A DNA stretch of 64,000 nucleotides from Fistulifera solaris (GCA_030295235.1 AP026143.1:744001-808000), one strand, 5' to 3'. Shown: positions 25,098-35,647, numbered from the stretch's first letter. Translations and numbers: made by a program. The notes: generated by a model not told the origin, from the letters alone.

Positions 25098-25893
25098 GAT
25101 TGTCTCTGATAGGAAAGATTGATGCTGATGTAAGTCTTTTTATGTGAAAAGACGCTACTGGACGAAGTCGATGGCAACCAAGTTTGTGAGGTCGTGCAAA
25201 AAAATGTTTCGAGGTCTCGATCACCTGGATTCTGGATTTAATTAGATTTCGGATTTCGGAGTTCTCATTTGGTTATCAAGGTAAATCGTCCACGCTACCC
25301 TTTGCTCTATACTAACTTTAATAATCCATTTTCCCCTATGTGTCGATTGTCGACCAAATGTAATAGTCTATCCACAAACTGTCATGAAACTAACATTGAG
25401 AGTACAGCACGCATTGAGCACGCGTTGTCGCTGTTGAGATAGCAGATAGCAATTAGAAATTACTCCAGTAGAAAGACAAGAGAGAAACGAGCTATCTAAA
25501 TTTTAGTGCGGAGTTTTGGTGGTCGATTGCAATTTGCAATTGCTTGGATCTTGGATCTTTCTGGGGCTTGACACTTACTTGACATTGCTGTGTTCTTTGG
25601 CCAGGGTAACCGTGATTCAAGAGTCCCGACAGGTTGATGACGAGCCGTCTGTCGCAGTTCGATTGCTGGATTTATCCCCCTCCAAAAGGTCCGACTAAAA
25701 TCAGACACGCTTTGTTTGTTGTTTCGGTGGGGGGAGAAATATCGTCTATGTAGAAAACCTACTAGTGTCCCACGGGGAGGCGTAAACTGCCAAATTTGGC
25801 AGTTTACGGGCTTTATCGGGTCATGAGCCCACAGGCAAACGTGCCGGTGCCGGCTCCGCCAGCCTCGACACAAAACCTGTTCCGGTGCATAAA
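25098..25893. other. Intergenic, upstream of FTR1, with palindrome and a dispersed 27-bp segment
   Basis: The first few hundred bases are the FTR1 promoter side. At 25668-25694 there is a 27-bp segment (GGATTTATCC...GGTCCGA) seen again with one mismatch at 30273-30299. The 28-bp palindrome is listed separately. No coding region is supported; a 125-codon minus-strand frame at 25873-25496 has no recognisable features. Confidence 0.55.
25781..25808. repeat. 28-bp perfect palindrome
   Basis: The half-site CGTAAACTGCCAAA is followed directly by its exact reverse complement, with no spacer. Such a site can extrude as a cruciform or bind a dimeric protein. It lies about 90 bp left of the 238-bp tandem repeat. 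Confidence 0.95.
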
Positions 25894-26640
25894 GTTTTTA
25901 CTATGATCCGAACAGTTGGTTCTCCATATTCACGACTGGATTTCGGTCACGAGACTGCCTCAATCCTTTTGTACATGCAGCTTGCAGCGCGAAGTTTGTG
26001 TCTTTTTTGGCGTTTGATTATAGTCTCATTACAATATTTAAATCGAAAGCTACTACGTAGTTACGTTCCCGCCTTGAATTTTCGCGCAACTGCGATTTCA
26101 GCCGGCAATGTCTTCGAGTCCTGACCTTCATGTTTTTACTATGATCCGAACAGTTGGTTCTCCATATTCACGACTGGATTTCGGTCACGAGACTGCCTCA
26201 ATCCTTTTGTACATGCAGCTTGCAGCGCGAAGTTTGTGTCTTTTTTGGCGTTTGATTATAGTCTCATTACAATATTTAAATCGAAAGCTACTACGTAGTT
26301 ACGTTCCCGCCTTGAATTTTCGCGCAACTGCGATTTCAGCCGGCAATGTCTTCGAGTCCTGACCTTCATGTTTTTACTATGATCCGAACAGTTGGTTCTC
26401 CATATTCACGACTGGATTTCGGTCACGAGACTGCCTCAATCCTTTTGTACATGCAGCTTGCAGCGCGAAGTTTGTGTCTTTTTTGGCGTTTGATTATAGT
26501 CTCATTACAAGAATAGATCTAAAGCTAATAATGCTCTCATCTTGGAATTTCGCGCACTTCGAGTCCTGACCTTCATGTTTTTACTATGATCCGAACAGTC
26601 GGTTCTCCATATTCACGACTGGATTTCGGTGAGGAGAGAG
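25894..26640. repeat. Tandem repeat, 238-bp period, about 3.2 copies
   Basis: The word GTTTTTACTATGATCCGAAC occurs at 25894, 26132, 26370 and 26577. The first two units look identical over 238 bp; the third is shortened to 207 bp with substitutions in its right half; the fourth ends after about 65 bp. Each full unit carries the dispersed imperfect palindrome CACGACTG-N6-GGTCACGAG. Confidence 0.95.
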
Positions 26641-26950
26641 GAGACTGCCTTTTTGTCCGTGTAACGGTAGACTAGAGCTTATGATTGATGACTTTTTAGT
26701 CGTTGCTACCAGGTATCCAAAAGCTTAGAATCAACGGCGCCACTAGCGCTGAGTTATTCCACAATGGTGATTACTACATAGTAATCACATTTCTTAGTAT
26801 TATAGTTGTCATAGGCTCCATGAGTAAATGGTAAACCCATGTAGGCTCGATCTTTGAAACATAGCGAGACTTATACCTCAACCGAAGAAGCCACACAGTA
26901 TCTCTTACCTCTTACTATCGGATCAATATTCGACGACTCAGCTCACTTCC

Positions 26951-27031
26951 GGAAACGACGTTAAAATTCTGCCTCGCCGTAGGCCCTACGTAGAATCTTG
27001 TACTGAGAGGCAGAATTTTAACGTCCTTTCC
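26951..27031. repeat. Inverted repeat, 25-bp arms with one mismatch, 31-bp spacer
   Basis: The left arm (26951-26975, ending CGTTAAAATTCTGCCTC) pairs with the right arm (27007-27031, starting GAGGCAGAATTTTAACG). The spacer itself contains GTAGGCCCTAC, a short palindrome. As RNA this makes a strong hairpin. It lies about 90 bp beyond the stop of the minus-strand epimerase-like gene. Confidence 0.92.
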
Positions 27032-27117
27032 CAGCGTTTCCGCCGTCACATAGTCTACTTGTAGGCGTCAGCAACAGTTTTCATCATCATGATCTATTCA
27101 CCGACACGTCTTTCTTT

Positions 27118-28095
27118 TCAATTATTCGACATTATTGGAAAATGTTCTTCGTTTGCGTACTGAATCAAAATGCTTTCCAATGATTCATCCGAATGAAAAC
27201 CGAGCTCTTGGGCTCGCTCTGTTTCGATACATTGAGCTGATAACTTGGAAGCGTATTCCACATCTACCGAATTAGAAGCACAACGAATGTGCTGTATTGC
27301 CTCTCTTCCAGCTACACGTTCGAGGGTGTTAATCGTTTCTTGGACTGTTAACGAGATACCCGGCATGGTAAGGATGCGATCCGCTGGTAATACCGGCTCA
27401 TACACTGCTGCATGGAGCAAGAATCCTACAGCCGCCCTCCAAGAAGCAATTGTAAGCATAGAGCTTTTGCTGATGGGCAACAATTCAGCTTCCTTCCCGT
27501 GCCATGGATCACGGAGTACACTCGACAAATAGGAAAAAGCAACGGTGCCGGATGAATCTGGTCGTATCACGATGATAGGCAGTCGGATACTTGTTGCCGT
27601 AACAACGCCTTTCCGCGTCGAATCTTCCAACATCTCCTCAATAGCCTTTTGGGTTGCGTGTGCTGTACTAAAAGTGTTCGCCTGATTTGCTGCTATTTGA
27701 GGAGTATGATAAAAATCCACGCTGGAGGCAAATACCAATCGTGGCTGGTAATCTCCGAGCTTCCGCATCGTCTCCAGAAGGAGCAACGACCCTTCCAGTA
27801 TCACGGCATAACCGACGTCTACATCCGCCTCAACTTGATCCGTAATCGCCGCCAAATGAAAGATGAATTGAGGCAAGTTCCCCAACATGGCGCTCACATG
27901 AGAAGAATTGGTCATGTCAACTGCCAGAGCGTTGACACACATGTTGCTACTATCAGAGGGAATGTCCGGTTCCTCGACGTCGGCGAGCGTCAAATGCGTT
28001 ACGCGATAATTCCCAAAACCACCCTTTTGAATCAACGAGTCGACCAATTTCTTGGCAATCCAACTGGATGCTCCGATAACCAAAACGTGTACCAT
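27118..28095 (-). CDS. NAD(P)-dependent epimerase/dehydratase-like SDR, DenD-like
   Basis: The protein is an extended short-chain dehydrogenase most like the D-erythronate dehydrogenase (DenD) group. Start ATG 28095 puts the nucleotide-binding motif right at the N-terminus (MVHVLVIGASSWIAKKLV), followed by the acidic LTLADVEEP, the NAD-contact FHLAAITDQVEADVD, VFASSVDFY and SIRLPIIVIRPDSSG. Length is 325 residues. Two oddities: the Rossmann glycine motif is GASSWIA in place of the usual GxxGxxG, and the catalytic YxxxK appears as HATQK, His in place of Tyr. An in-frame ATG at 28188 would add 31 residues that look like an N-terminal extension. Substrate is unknown; the missing Tyr makes ordinary SDR chemistry uncertain. 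Confidence 0.75.
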   Translation of the reverse strand: MVHVLVIGASSWIAKKLVDSLIQKGGFGNYRVTHLTLADVEEPDIPSDSSNMCVNALAVDMTNSSHVSAMLGNLPQFIFHLAAITDQVEADVDVGYAVILEGSLLLLETMRKLGDYQPRLVFASSVDFYHTPQIAANQANTFSTAHATQKAIEEMLEDSTRKGVVTATSIRLPIIVIRPDSSGTVAFSYLSSVLRDPWHGKEAELLPISKSSMLTIASWRAAVGFLLHAAVYEPVLPADRILTMPGISLTVQETINTLERVAGREAIQHIRCASNSVDVEYASKLSAQCIETERAQELGFHSDESLESILIQYANEEHFPIMSNN

Positions 28096-28381
28096 GTTGA
28101 GGAAAATGATGTTGTTGGATGGAAGGCTACTGGTGATAACAATTGTGAGAAAATCTTCGGCGAGTTGTGCATCAGAAAGGGTTCGCATCAGTTTTCGAAT
28201 TCGCTCCGATCGAGAATACACCAATTTGCTAAATACGAGAACTGGACTTGTTTCAAATGCTGGCTCTCATCATTATAACACAAGAGGAAGCCCATATTTC
28301 GATAACCACACGCTTCTACGTTTCAACGTCTAATCAAAAGTTGCCTCTAAACCATTTCGTCTATAAAAATTAGTCTCTTTT

Positions 28382-29749
28382 CTATCCTACCAAAAGATAA
28401 TCAGCCAAAGGTAGTACACCGCCCGTGGACTCCTCCGCTCGCAGTTGCTCGGCGGGTGCAGATGACCAGTCGACATTCTCTTTGAGATAGCGGAGCTGCA
28501 ATGTCAAACGGTCTGGTTGATCCACCGAGTCAGCACCGGGTACCAAAGCCACGGAACCCGAAGGACGCGTATCGATCAAAGTAGGATTGAGTAATACCGA
28601 GACCGTTGATTGTTCCGGTCCCGCTAACTGCGCGTACCGTCCCGGGATGCCTTTTTGAAATTTGACGTGGTCAGCACCCACTAGACCGACCAGTAGACCT
28701 ACTTCGTTCGCACGCGTCCACATATAGGCACGACTGGCCATGGACTGATCCCAAAGGATCCGACCGCTAAAGAAGTTTCGAAACGACATTTCTTGATCGA
28801 GTTTTTCTCCCGACATAGTATGTTTTAATAATCCCATAGATTGATGCAATTCGAACGAGGGACGAATAACATAGTCGACATAGGTCGAATATTGCAGACC
28901 GCGTGCAAAACTGGCAAAGGCGGGGCTGAGCAAGTGACATTGGAATTACAATGATGAGATGACACGCTTATTATCGGTTTTCAGGTTCGTACACAAGGTC
29001 GATCGACTCTTACCGATCAATGATGTATTCTTTCAGACGATCTTTCGGCAGTCCTGGCAATCCCTCCTTCTCCACGAGAGCCAAATCTTCAGAATTGACA
29101 TTCAGAGCCACTAGAGGAATGCCCCGTTGTTGCGCTAGGCGAAACACAGGGGCATACGTGTCAAACGACCAATTCCATCGCGTATTCCATTCGACGCCTT
29201 GTCGTAACTGTTCGAGTGACAAATTCCCCGCCACAAAAGTCATCCAGTATGGGCTGAAATTGTATCTGTACCTGTTCGAGTCCGATCGCCAGAGGTCCTT
29301 TTCTATTCTGGTGCAAGGATTCTACGAGAAGTGCTTGTAAATTGTGATCACGGGCCGCGTTGTGATGTTCGCCTAACCAAAGTGCCCCCGACGAAATCGA
29401 AGAGATACTCTGCAGAAATTGATCAGGCTTTCAATAGTTTAGACAAAAATAGGAGATATCAAAGGTGAGCGAACTTCTAGAATCAATGGAGAACATTTGA
29501 GAAGAAAAAATGACTCACTTCAACGACACCTAACGTCGGCGACAAGGCGCTTGTAGCATCAGGATACACTTGGTAAGCAGTAAACGTATCTCTTGCTTTT
29601 GCTGACTTTGATGCAGAAAATAGGCCGCTTCCGACTCCGAGCATAACATTCTGTAAGAGTTGTCTTCGTTCGACTTGCAAGGCGTGAAGACAGCTCGGAA
29701 TGATGAGAGTTAAAAGGAAAGCGTATTGTGTCGTGACTTTCATTCTCAC
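28382..29749 (-). CDS. ChaN-like haem-binding domain protein, probably plastid lumen
   Basis: ChaN-type proteins bind haem and are linked to iron handling in bacteria; plastid relatives are lumenal or membrane-attached. Exons are 29749-29519, 29409-29014 and 28925-28382, with GT-AG introns of 109 and 88 bp. Motifs seen are WLGEHHNAARDHNLQ, an LEQ..IQ.QPILDDF segment, ALNVNSEDL, ILWDQSMASRAY and GADHVKFQKGIPGRY. The N-terminus is a hydrophobic signal (YAFLLTLIIPSCLHA) followed by ERRQLLQNVMLGVGSGLF, a twin-arginine plus hydrophobic core ending near AKA, which suggests import to the thylakoid lumen by Tat (inference). Exon two holds one base too many at the A4 run 29235-29238; without it the exons sum to 1170 nt, 389 residues. 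Confidence 0.8.
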
Positions 29750-30603
29750 TTTCTCTTTCGCGGCTTTTCAAATGAATGAATCGATTGAAGGTGATTTGAA
29801 TGAGAATTCACACCCTTCTCGCATTGGGCACTGTGTTAATGGAGTTTTGATAAGGTGTCATTTCTTTGTTTCGACAGTTATTGTTGCAAGAATTGAGAAC
29901 ACTTCCATCATCACAGCAAGCGAAACTCGAACATTTCCTTGAACTCGAAAGGATGAGAAAGAGAAAGTATACGCATCTCCTTCTCTTCGCACCTAGGCCC
30001 GCTAACGCCTGTGGCTATACCACCTACTGTAGTAAACCGGTATTCAACGGCTGCAACTAAATTCATTTTAATTGAGTGTAAATTTGGACTGTGGCTGCTA
30101 ATGTGAACAAACGGCATTCATTTGAAGATAGTTGACTGTAGTGACTTATGCCGCGCACGAACGCGCACGCGCACCAAGCGCACAAAGGTCGGATGCTGTA
30201 CTGTTGATGTGAGTGTAAACGGACAACAAGCAAGAACATCCGACGAAAAAACGCGCTTTGAAAGATCCGGAAGGATTTATCCCCCTCCAAGAGGTCCGAG
30301 GCCCAGATCTTTTCAAGATTACAAAGAGCTGCATCCGTTATTGCTGTCAAGACGACTCGGATTATGTATGTTATCATTCACACAACCATCAAAGCAGAGC
30401 TCGTGGTTGTTGATGAAACAAAGATAGTCACATTCCTCATGGCTTGACGACTGACGACTCCTCGTCGGCGCAAGACGCAAAATAGGAATAGCTAATCAAT
30501 CGATTCCCTGCAATTCGGAAAGCAACTAGGAGCAATCGCTTCATCAATGACTATCAGTATGTTTTTTAATTTAACAATCACTATTCCCAGCAGCACTTTT
30601 ACA
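29750..30603. other. Intergenic
   Basis: It lies between the ChaN-like start and the end of the first HSF gene. A 27-bp segment at 30273-30299 repeats the one at 25668-25694. Short palindromic GCGCACGAACGCGCACGCGC-type sequence lies near 30152. I see no gene. Confidence 0.5.
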
Positions 30604-31623
30604 TTAAAGAGGACCAGACGGACTCCTTCCTTGTTGCTGCTGCTGCTGCCTCAAGAGCAAATACAACACACGCGGATCGATGGGCTGTTGTGTACGAGGA
30701 TCGATCGCATGTTGCTGCCCTGGTTGTTGTCCAGGAAGTTGTTGCAGCGCTCGAGTGAGCTGATCCTGTCGGCGGTACGACAAATCTTGGAGAAATGCCG
30801 TGTTCGAGACGGAAGGTTGAGCCGACTGCATGTACAACGACGAGGGCAAGGAGGATTGTAGCAATGGGTTGTTTCGCCCAGCAGAGTTCGCCATTTGTTG
30901 CTGTCGAAGACGAATTCCTTGCAAACGATTCATTTCTTGTTGCGAAGGAAGATACGACAAGGAGGATGCACACCCATAACCCGGAAGAGACGTCGGTGAC
31001 GAAGAGATGTTCGACAATTGGCTGGCGAAGTTGTCGAGGCGGCTCGTCCTGCTTTCGTCCATGCTCGCCTCGCGACCGGTTAGGGCACCCACCACTGGCA
31101 CAGCTCCGGGGATAGCTAGTTTGCGCTGCTTCTTTTCACTATCAATTTCAATGAATCTCAGGAGATCTTCCCGACCGCGCTGAAAGCAGTCATGATGGTA
31201 GGCGAAAGTGCCCTTCGGATACCGATCTTCATCGAGAATACGTTTGAAACCAAAACGATTCAGTTTTCTAGTAAAACTTTGGAACTTGGTTCCCTGGAAG
31301 TGGGGCTCCAAAACGGTTTCGCTGAATGACTGGGGAAAGATGCAGAATTCAGTGCCGTCCGCATTCCATCGAATAACGTGAGCGAATTCAGAAAACGAAA
31401 GAATGCGCATGATCTTTTCTGGGAAGTTCATTGAGGTCTTTTCGGCACCGAAGGGACGTTCGGCGGATATTTCTTCATCCTTTTTGGCTGGGTTGGGCGA
31501 CGAGTCATTCAGAAGGGAAGGCGACCGACGTTGGATTTTGTATTCGATTTTCCCATCATCACTCTCTTCTGGATTTACTTTTCCTCTCTTCTGAGGTGTA
31601 GACTCTGCTTGAATAAAGGACAT
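30604..31623 (-). CDS. Heat shock factor-type transcription factor (HSF copy 1)
   Basis: HSF-domain proteins bind DNA as transcription regulators; diatoms have an expanded set. Intronless, 339 residues. A basic, Ser-rich N-terminus (TPQKRGKVNPEESDDGK) leads to the winged-helix domain at residues about 65-165: NFPEKIMRILSF, VIRWNADGTEFCI, the recognition helix region GTKFQSFTRKLNRFGFKRI and FQRGREDLLRFIEI. The C-terminal part is Gln-rich with two short motifs shared with the neighbour copy: SYLPSQQEMNRLQ and LSYRRQDQLTRALQQLPGQQ. There is no clear heptad-repeat trimerisation region of the animal/fungal kind. It lies 1.45 kb downstream of a paralogue on the same strand, so the pair arose by tandem duplication. 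Confidence 0.92.
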   Translation of the reverse strand: MSFIQAESTPQKRGKVNPEESDDGKIEYKIQRRSPSLLNDSSPNPAKKDEEISAERPFGAEKTSMNFPEKIMRILSFSEFAHVIRWNADGTEFCIFPQSFSETVLEPHFQGTKFQSFTRKLNRFGFKRILDEDRYPKGTFAYHHDCFQRGREDLLRFIEIDSEKKQRKLAIPGAVPVVGALTGREASMDESRTSRLDNFASQLSNISSSPTSLPGYGCASSLSYLPSQQEMNRLQGIRLRQQQMANSAGRNNPLLQSSLPSSLYMQSAQPSVSNTAFLQDLSYRRQDQLTRALQQLPGQQPGQQHAIDPRTQQPIDPRVLYLLLRQQQQQQGRSPSGPL

Positions 31624-33074
31624 GCGGCACAGTGAGCTTGCAATTCAAATTCTTCGAACACAAAAGATGATATGCCTTGTTTACGGTCGTCGTAGATTAT
31701 GGCGGCGTACCTTCCGCATCGTTCTCGAGGATTCTCTTCGGCGATCTTTGTTCCATGGTCTGTCTTATGATTGGTAAAACGTTAATTGAGCTTTTCGGTT
31801 TGTTGATAAATGCGCAATGCGTACTTTATTTTCGAAAAATCAAAAGTGTGAGAGAAGAACCTTTGAAATAGCTTTTGGATAAGAATTGGGCGTCTCCAGT
31901 CTCCAGAGTGGGGTTAGGTCTCCGCTTGCCGCATCGCCGCAATCATTCTCCGCATCATCGCGAATGCGCAAGGCGTTTTCGACAATTTATTGTTGGGAAC
32001 ACGACGAGCAGTAGATGTAAGTACGAAAAATTCATCATTTCATGAGCTTCAAAGCCGCGACGGCTGAGTATAGCTGACAAAAGTACACACCACCAGTGGC
32101 GTCGACTAAACCCCCACAGGATTAATTTGTCCGAGCCCTTTCAATAAGTATTAGCTGTCCGTTAGGGAATGCCAGTTTAACAATTAGGGAATGCCACTGT
32201 AACACTTCTCATTTCAGGGATACTTTTCACCAAGACTGGATTCTCCCAGTGAAGTAGGGCATTCGACTTTACTTAGTAAGCACAGAGAATTATTGGTGTG
32301 TCTGGGGTACTACGCTTGGATATCAGAAGTGTGAATCAACGATCAATGCGTGTCTATTTTGTTCTTTTCGAATTTCGAAGTATAAAGTGCGTACGATTGA
32401 GGATTTTGCAAAAACAATGTAATACGCCCCATCGGCTTTCACTTATCTCATTCCCATTTCAATATTCCCCAGACTGTTCACAAAGGCTGAAGCCCAGGAG
32501 CGGCGAGCGACTAGAAACGAGAAACGAGATTGGAGATTGGAAAGCGCTTGGAAAGTTGATTAGAATGTCACCATAGACCATAGTCGGGACTCCATACTTT
32601 AGGCCGTGCCCTGCAGTCACAGAAATTGGGATAATACTGATGTGCAACAAGCCGCTCTCACTCTCAAATCCCCACTCCCAAGGGACTCCGGAGTCCGGAG
32701 ACCGAAGAAGTGTTCAGCTTTTGCGTCTTTCTGCTTTGAGCTGAACACTGAACACTGTCCGGGAATCAACACAGTTACTCACTGGTCATGGAACGCAGGC
32801 TCTAGTTTGAAACACCTCTTGCTTTCTTTCCACGTTTAGATCCTACTCTGCAAGGAATCTATTTACTTGTCTTCAATTCGACACCGTAACCCATTGTCAT
32901 CGTCACAACCAGTGTCTCATCTCATCTCTAAGATCTCAATCCTCAGCATACGTCACCTATCTAGATTGAGTTGCGAGGTGAATCTAGAGTAAAGAATACC
33001 AGGACTCTGTTATTTTAAGAGTACTGCTTTCAAACACTATATCTCGCAGCTTTTAAAGCATTCAGCCAGCTCTG
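31624..33074. other. Intergenic between the two HSF paralogues
   Basis: The 1.45-kb spacer holds the promoter of HSF copy 1. I see a duplicated phrase AGGGAATGCCA at 32164 and 32186 and mixed sequence, but no conserved frame. Confidence 0.5.
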
Positions 33075-34350
33075 TCATGGCTGCGGAGACGAGTGTCGCC
33101 GTTCAGGAGCTTGCCTTGCCAGTAATAGTTGCAATAGCAAAGGATCTATTGACTGTTGCCCTTGTATTTGTTGACGCTGCTGCCCCGGTAGTTGTTGCAA
33201 TGCCTGCGCTAACTGGTCTTGACGTTGGTACGAAAGCCCGCGAGCCAATGCCGCATCCAAGAATGGCATCTGCATTTGAGGGGAGTGTAGGTTCAATGAC
33301 GACAGTAAAGGGTCGAAAGAAGTTTCTGCGCCGGGAAAACTCGCATGTCTAAGCGGAGGCAAGCGAGATTGACTTAAAAGGACCCGTTGTTGCATAGCTC
33401 TCTGGCTTTCCAGAATAAATTGAATACGATTCAATTCCGATTGCGATGGTAGATGCGCAACTGTTGATGCCACAGGTAATCCTGCTGCTGCAGGGGGTGA
33501 TGCCAAGACGCCTGATAACTGATTGCTGAAATCATTAAGATCGCTCGGTCTACTCTCCGCTTTAATCTCCTCCCCGAACAGCTGGGTTTTCGTCGGTAGT
33601 AACAGGACGTCGAACAGGGTCGGAGACGGCAAGTTTGCGTTGTTTTTTGTCGCTATCTATTTCCATCTTTTTCACGAGATCTTCTTTCCCCCTTTGAAAG
33701 TACTCATGACGGTAAGCAAAGGTACCTTTCGGATACCGATCCTCGTCAAGAATTCGTTTGAAACCCCAGCTGTAAGTTTGTGGGTAAGGAGTGAGATGAA
33801 TGATTCTTGAAAATAATTTCATCTTAAATCACCACTGAACCGTAACTTACCGATTTAGTTTTCTTGTAAAGGACTGAAATTTAGTGCCTTGAAAATGGGG
33901 CTCCAAAACGGTCTCGGTGAAAGAGTCGGGGACAATCGAAAATTCAGTGCCCTGTGCATTCCATCGGATAACGTGGGTGAATTCTGGAAACGAGAGAATA
34001 CGCATAATCTTTTCCGGAAAAGTCATTTGTGTCTTCTCGGAGCCAAACGGACGTTTCGAGGAGATGTCTTCATCCTTTTCAATGGAGCCGACGACGGATT
34101 GTTGACTAGCGAAGGCGAGCGTCGTTGGATTTTGTAATCGATTTTCCCATCATCTTTTTCCTCAGCATTAACTTTCCCGCGCTTCTGCGGTGTAACTTTG
34201 ACTTGTAAAAGAAAAAAGAAGTATTAGTTTTGTCTGCAGTATTCTCGAATAAAAAACGCTTTACATTTCCTTTGACTTTCGTCGTGCAATTTGATGACAC
34301 CTACCTTCGGCATCAGCCTCATGTCCCCGTTTTAGCGGATTGTTATCCAT
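33075..34350 (-). CDS. Heat shock factor-type transcription factor (HSF copy 2)
   Basis: This is the paralogue of the neighbouring HSF gene, with two introns that copy 1 lacks: exons 34350-34305, 34201-33851 and 33769-33075. ATG 34350 begins MDNNPLKRGHEADAE, then VTPQKRGKVNAEEKDDGK shared with copy 1. The DNA-binding domain includes TFPEKIMRILSFPEF, GTKFQSFTRKLNRWGFKRI (spliced across intron two) and FQRGKEDLVKKMEI. The tail has HLPSQSELNRIQ and LSYQRQDQLAQALQQLPGQQ. Two compensating one-base breaks occur, one base missing at the T4 run 34076-34079 and one extra at the T4 run 33589-33592 (plus-strand view); the exons nevertheless sum to 1092 nt, 363 residues. Presence of introns in one copy only points to intron loss, or retro-copying, of copy 1. 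Confidence 0.88.
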
Positions 34351-35647
34351 TGATGACGATTTTTGAGTGAGTGGATCAAAGGCCAAGAGCTGTTATATGT
34401 TATACGTTTTAGTGCACGCAATGATTGTAAAAAAATGAGAGATGTTTGTCTTGATGTCTTGGTGTCGGTTTTTTGTTTTTGTTTTTATGTTGCGCGTTTC
34501 GCCATCTCGGTCTCAATTATTCGCACTTCCTTGTGAACGTCCTACAAGCGCACTTATGGCTCGATGCTCGTCGGCTTCTGTTTTACTGTAGGCGGAGAAA
34601 TTGAAGCATCTTTTCATTCTTAGATCGTCTTGGACTCCATACTATCTTTTCTAGTCTGATTAATACAGTCTTAACTCCGTTCGTGAATGTCGAACTTCAT
34701 TATTCACCTTCGCTTACGAGAAATTCCAGTATTCAATTATTCCCCAAGACCGATCTCGCAAGTAAGAAAATGGCGTCTTACACACCCTCTCGGTCTATAG
34801 ACACAAACTGTAGAGATTAAGGGATGGTCAAGACATAGACGAATTTGTTGGCTCGATTGCCACGCGAGCAAAGGCCCGAAAGAAGTTAAGGTTTGTATTG
34901 TCTTACTGTGCCGAGGAGTCCTGGTTCAAAATTAGCTTTTCTACATCTATCTATCTATTTATAATAGCGCGCTGTGTCCGTGTGTGTGTCACGTAACGTA
35001 ACGCTGGTCCCGGGTGTCGAATCACGGGTGTGACGCTATCCCCGGGGATCGAGCCCCCGCTTGCGGGAAGGGCGAGAACGAAAAAAGCCCTGCAGGGGCT
35101 AGACGCCGAAGGCGGCTAGTAAATTATAAATTCAGAAACAATACGAAGCGACCAGCGGCCAGACGGTCCTATGATGACTCAGGATTTTAGAAAATGCGGT
35201 GTCAAACGAGGCTAAGGATGCATCATTGAATCATGTATCAAGGCGTGTGAACTATGGCTTATATTAAGAAGACCCTCTCTAGAGAGAACAGCTCTAGCTA
35301 GCGTTTACTCCAGCGATCTGCGAGATAAGCAATTGATTTGCTTGACGGGTTCATAGTGACGAAGGCATCGGTTCCTTGCTTTCATGCTTGAGTTCGTTTA
35401 GCACCAGGCGTTGACTAGCCCGCAACGAAATTGTAAAGATCGTCTAATTTACGATAGAGATTTTCGGGAAACGCTTCAATTGTACAACAGAATCTCTCAA
35501 CCTACGAGAACCTGATTTTTTCGGGGGCTGATTGATGGTTTATTTAGTCAGAGACGACACTAATCAGATAGCTCAATAAAATATAGTCTCCCTGTTTGTT
35601 GAAAGTCAACATGTTTGACATTGTGACCGGCAACAGTTTTGGTTACT
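34351..35647. other. Intergenic with a short mobile element
   Basis: The 5' side is the HSF copy 2 promoter. A GC-rich island at 34985-35119, unlike its AT-rich neighbours, belongs to the Helitron-like element listed separately. The rest shows nothing that I can assign. Confidence 0.5.
34946..35119 (+). mobile_element. Probable non-autonomous Helitron, 174 bp
   Basis: The 5' end reads A|TCTATCTATCTATTTATAAT and the 3' end reads CTAG|T, fitting Helitron insertion between A and T with a TC start and CTRR end. Two GC-rich hairpins lie near the 3' end: AGCCC-TGCA-GGGGCT and CTAGACGCC-GAA-GGCGGCTAG, the second directly before the terminus. There are no terminal inverted repeats or target duplication, as expected for this class. 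The element is too short to encode RepHel. GC content differs sharply from flanks. Confidence 0.5.

Noticed and set aside
25885-26362. 79- and 84-codon frames in the 238-bp repeat as genes
   Set aside because: They are carried by identical tandem units and end at the repeat junction; nothing resembles a protein domain.
34900-34935. tRNA-like B-box (GGTTCAAAATT) as a tRNA gene
   Set aside because: No matching A-box or cloverleaf can be drawn around it.
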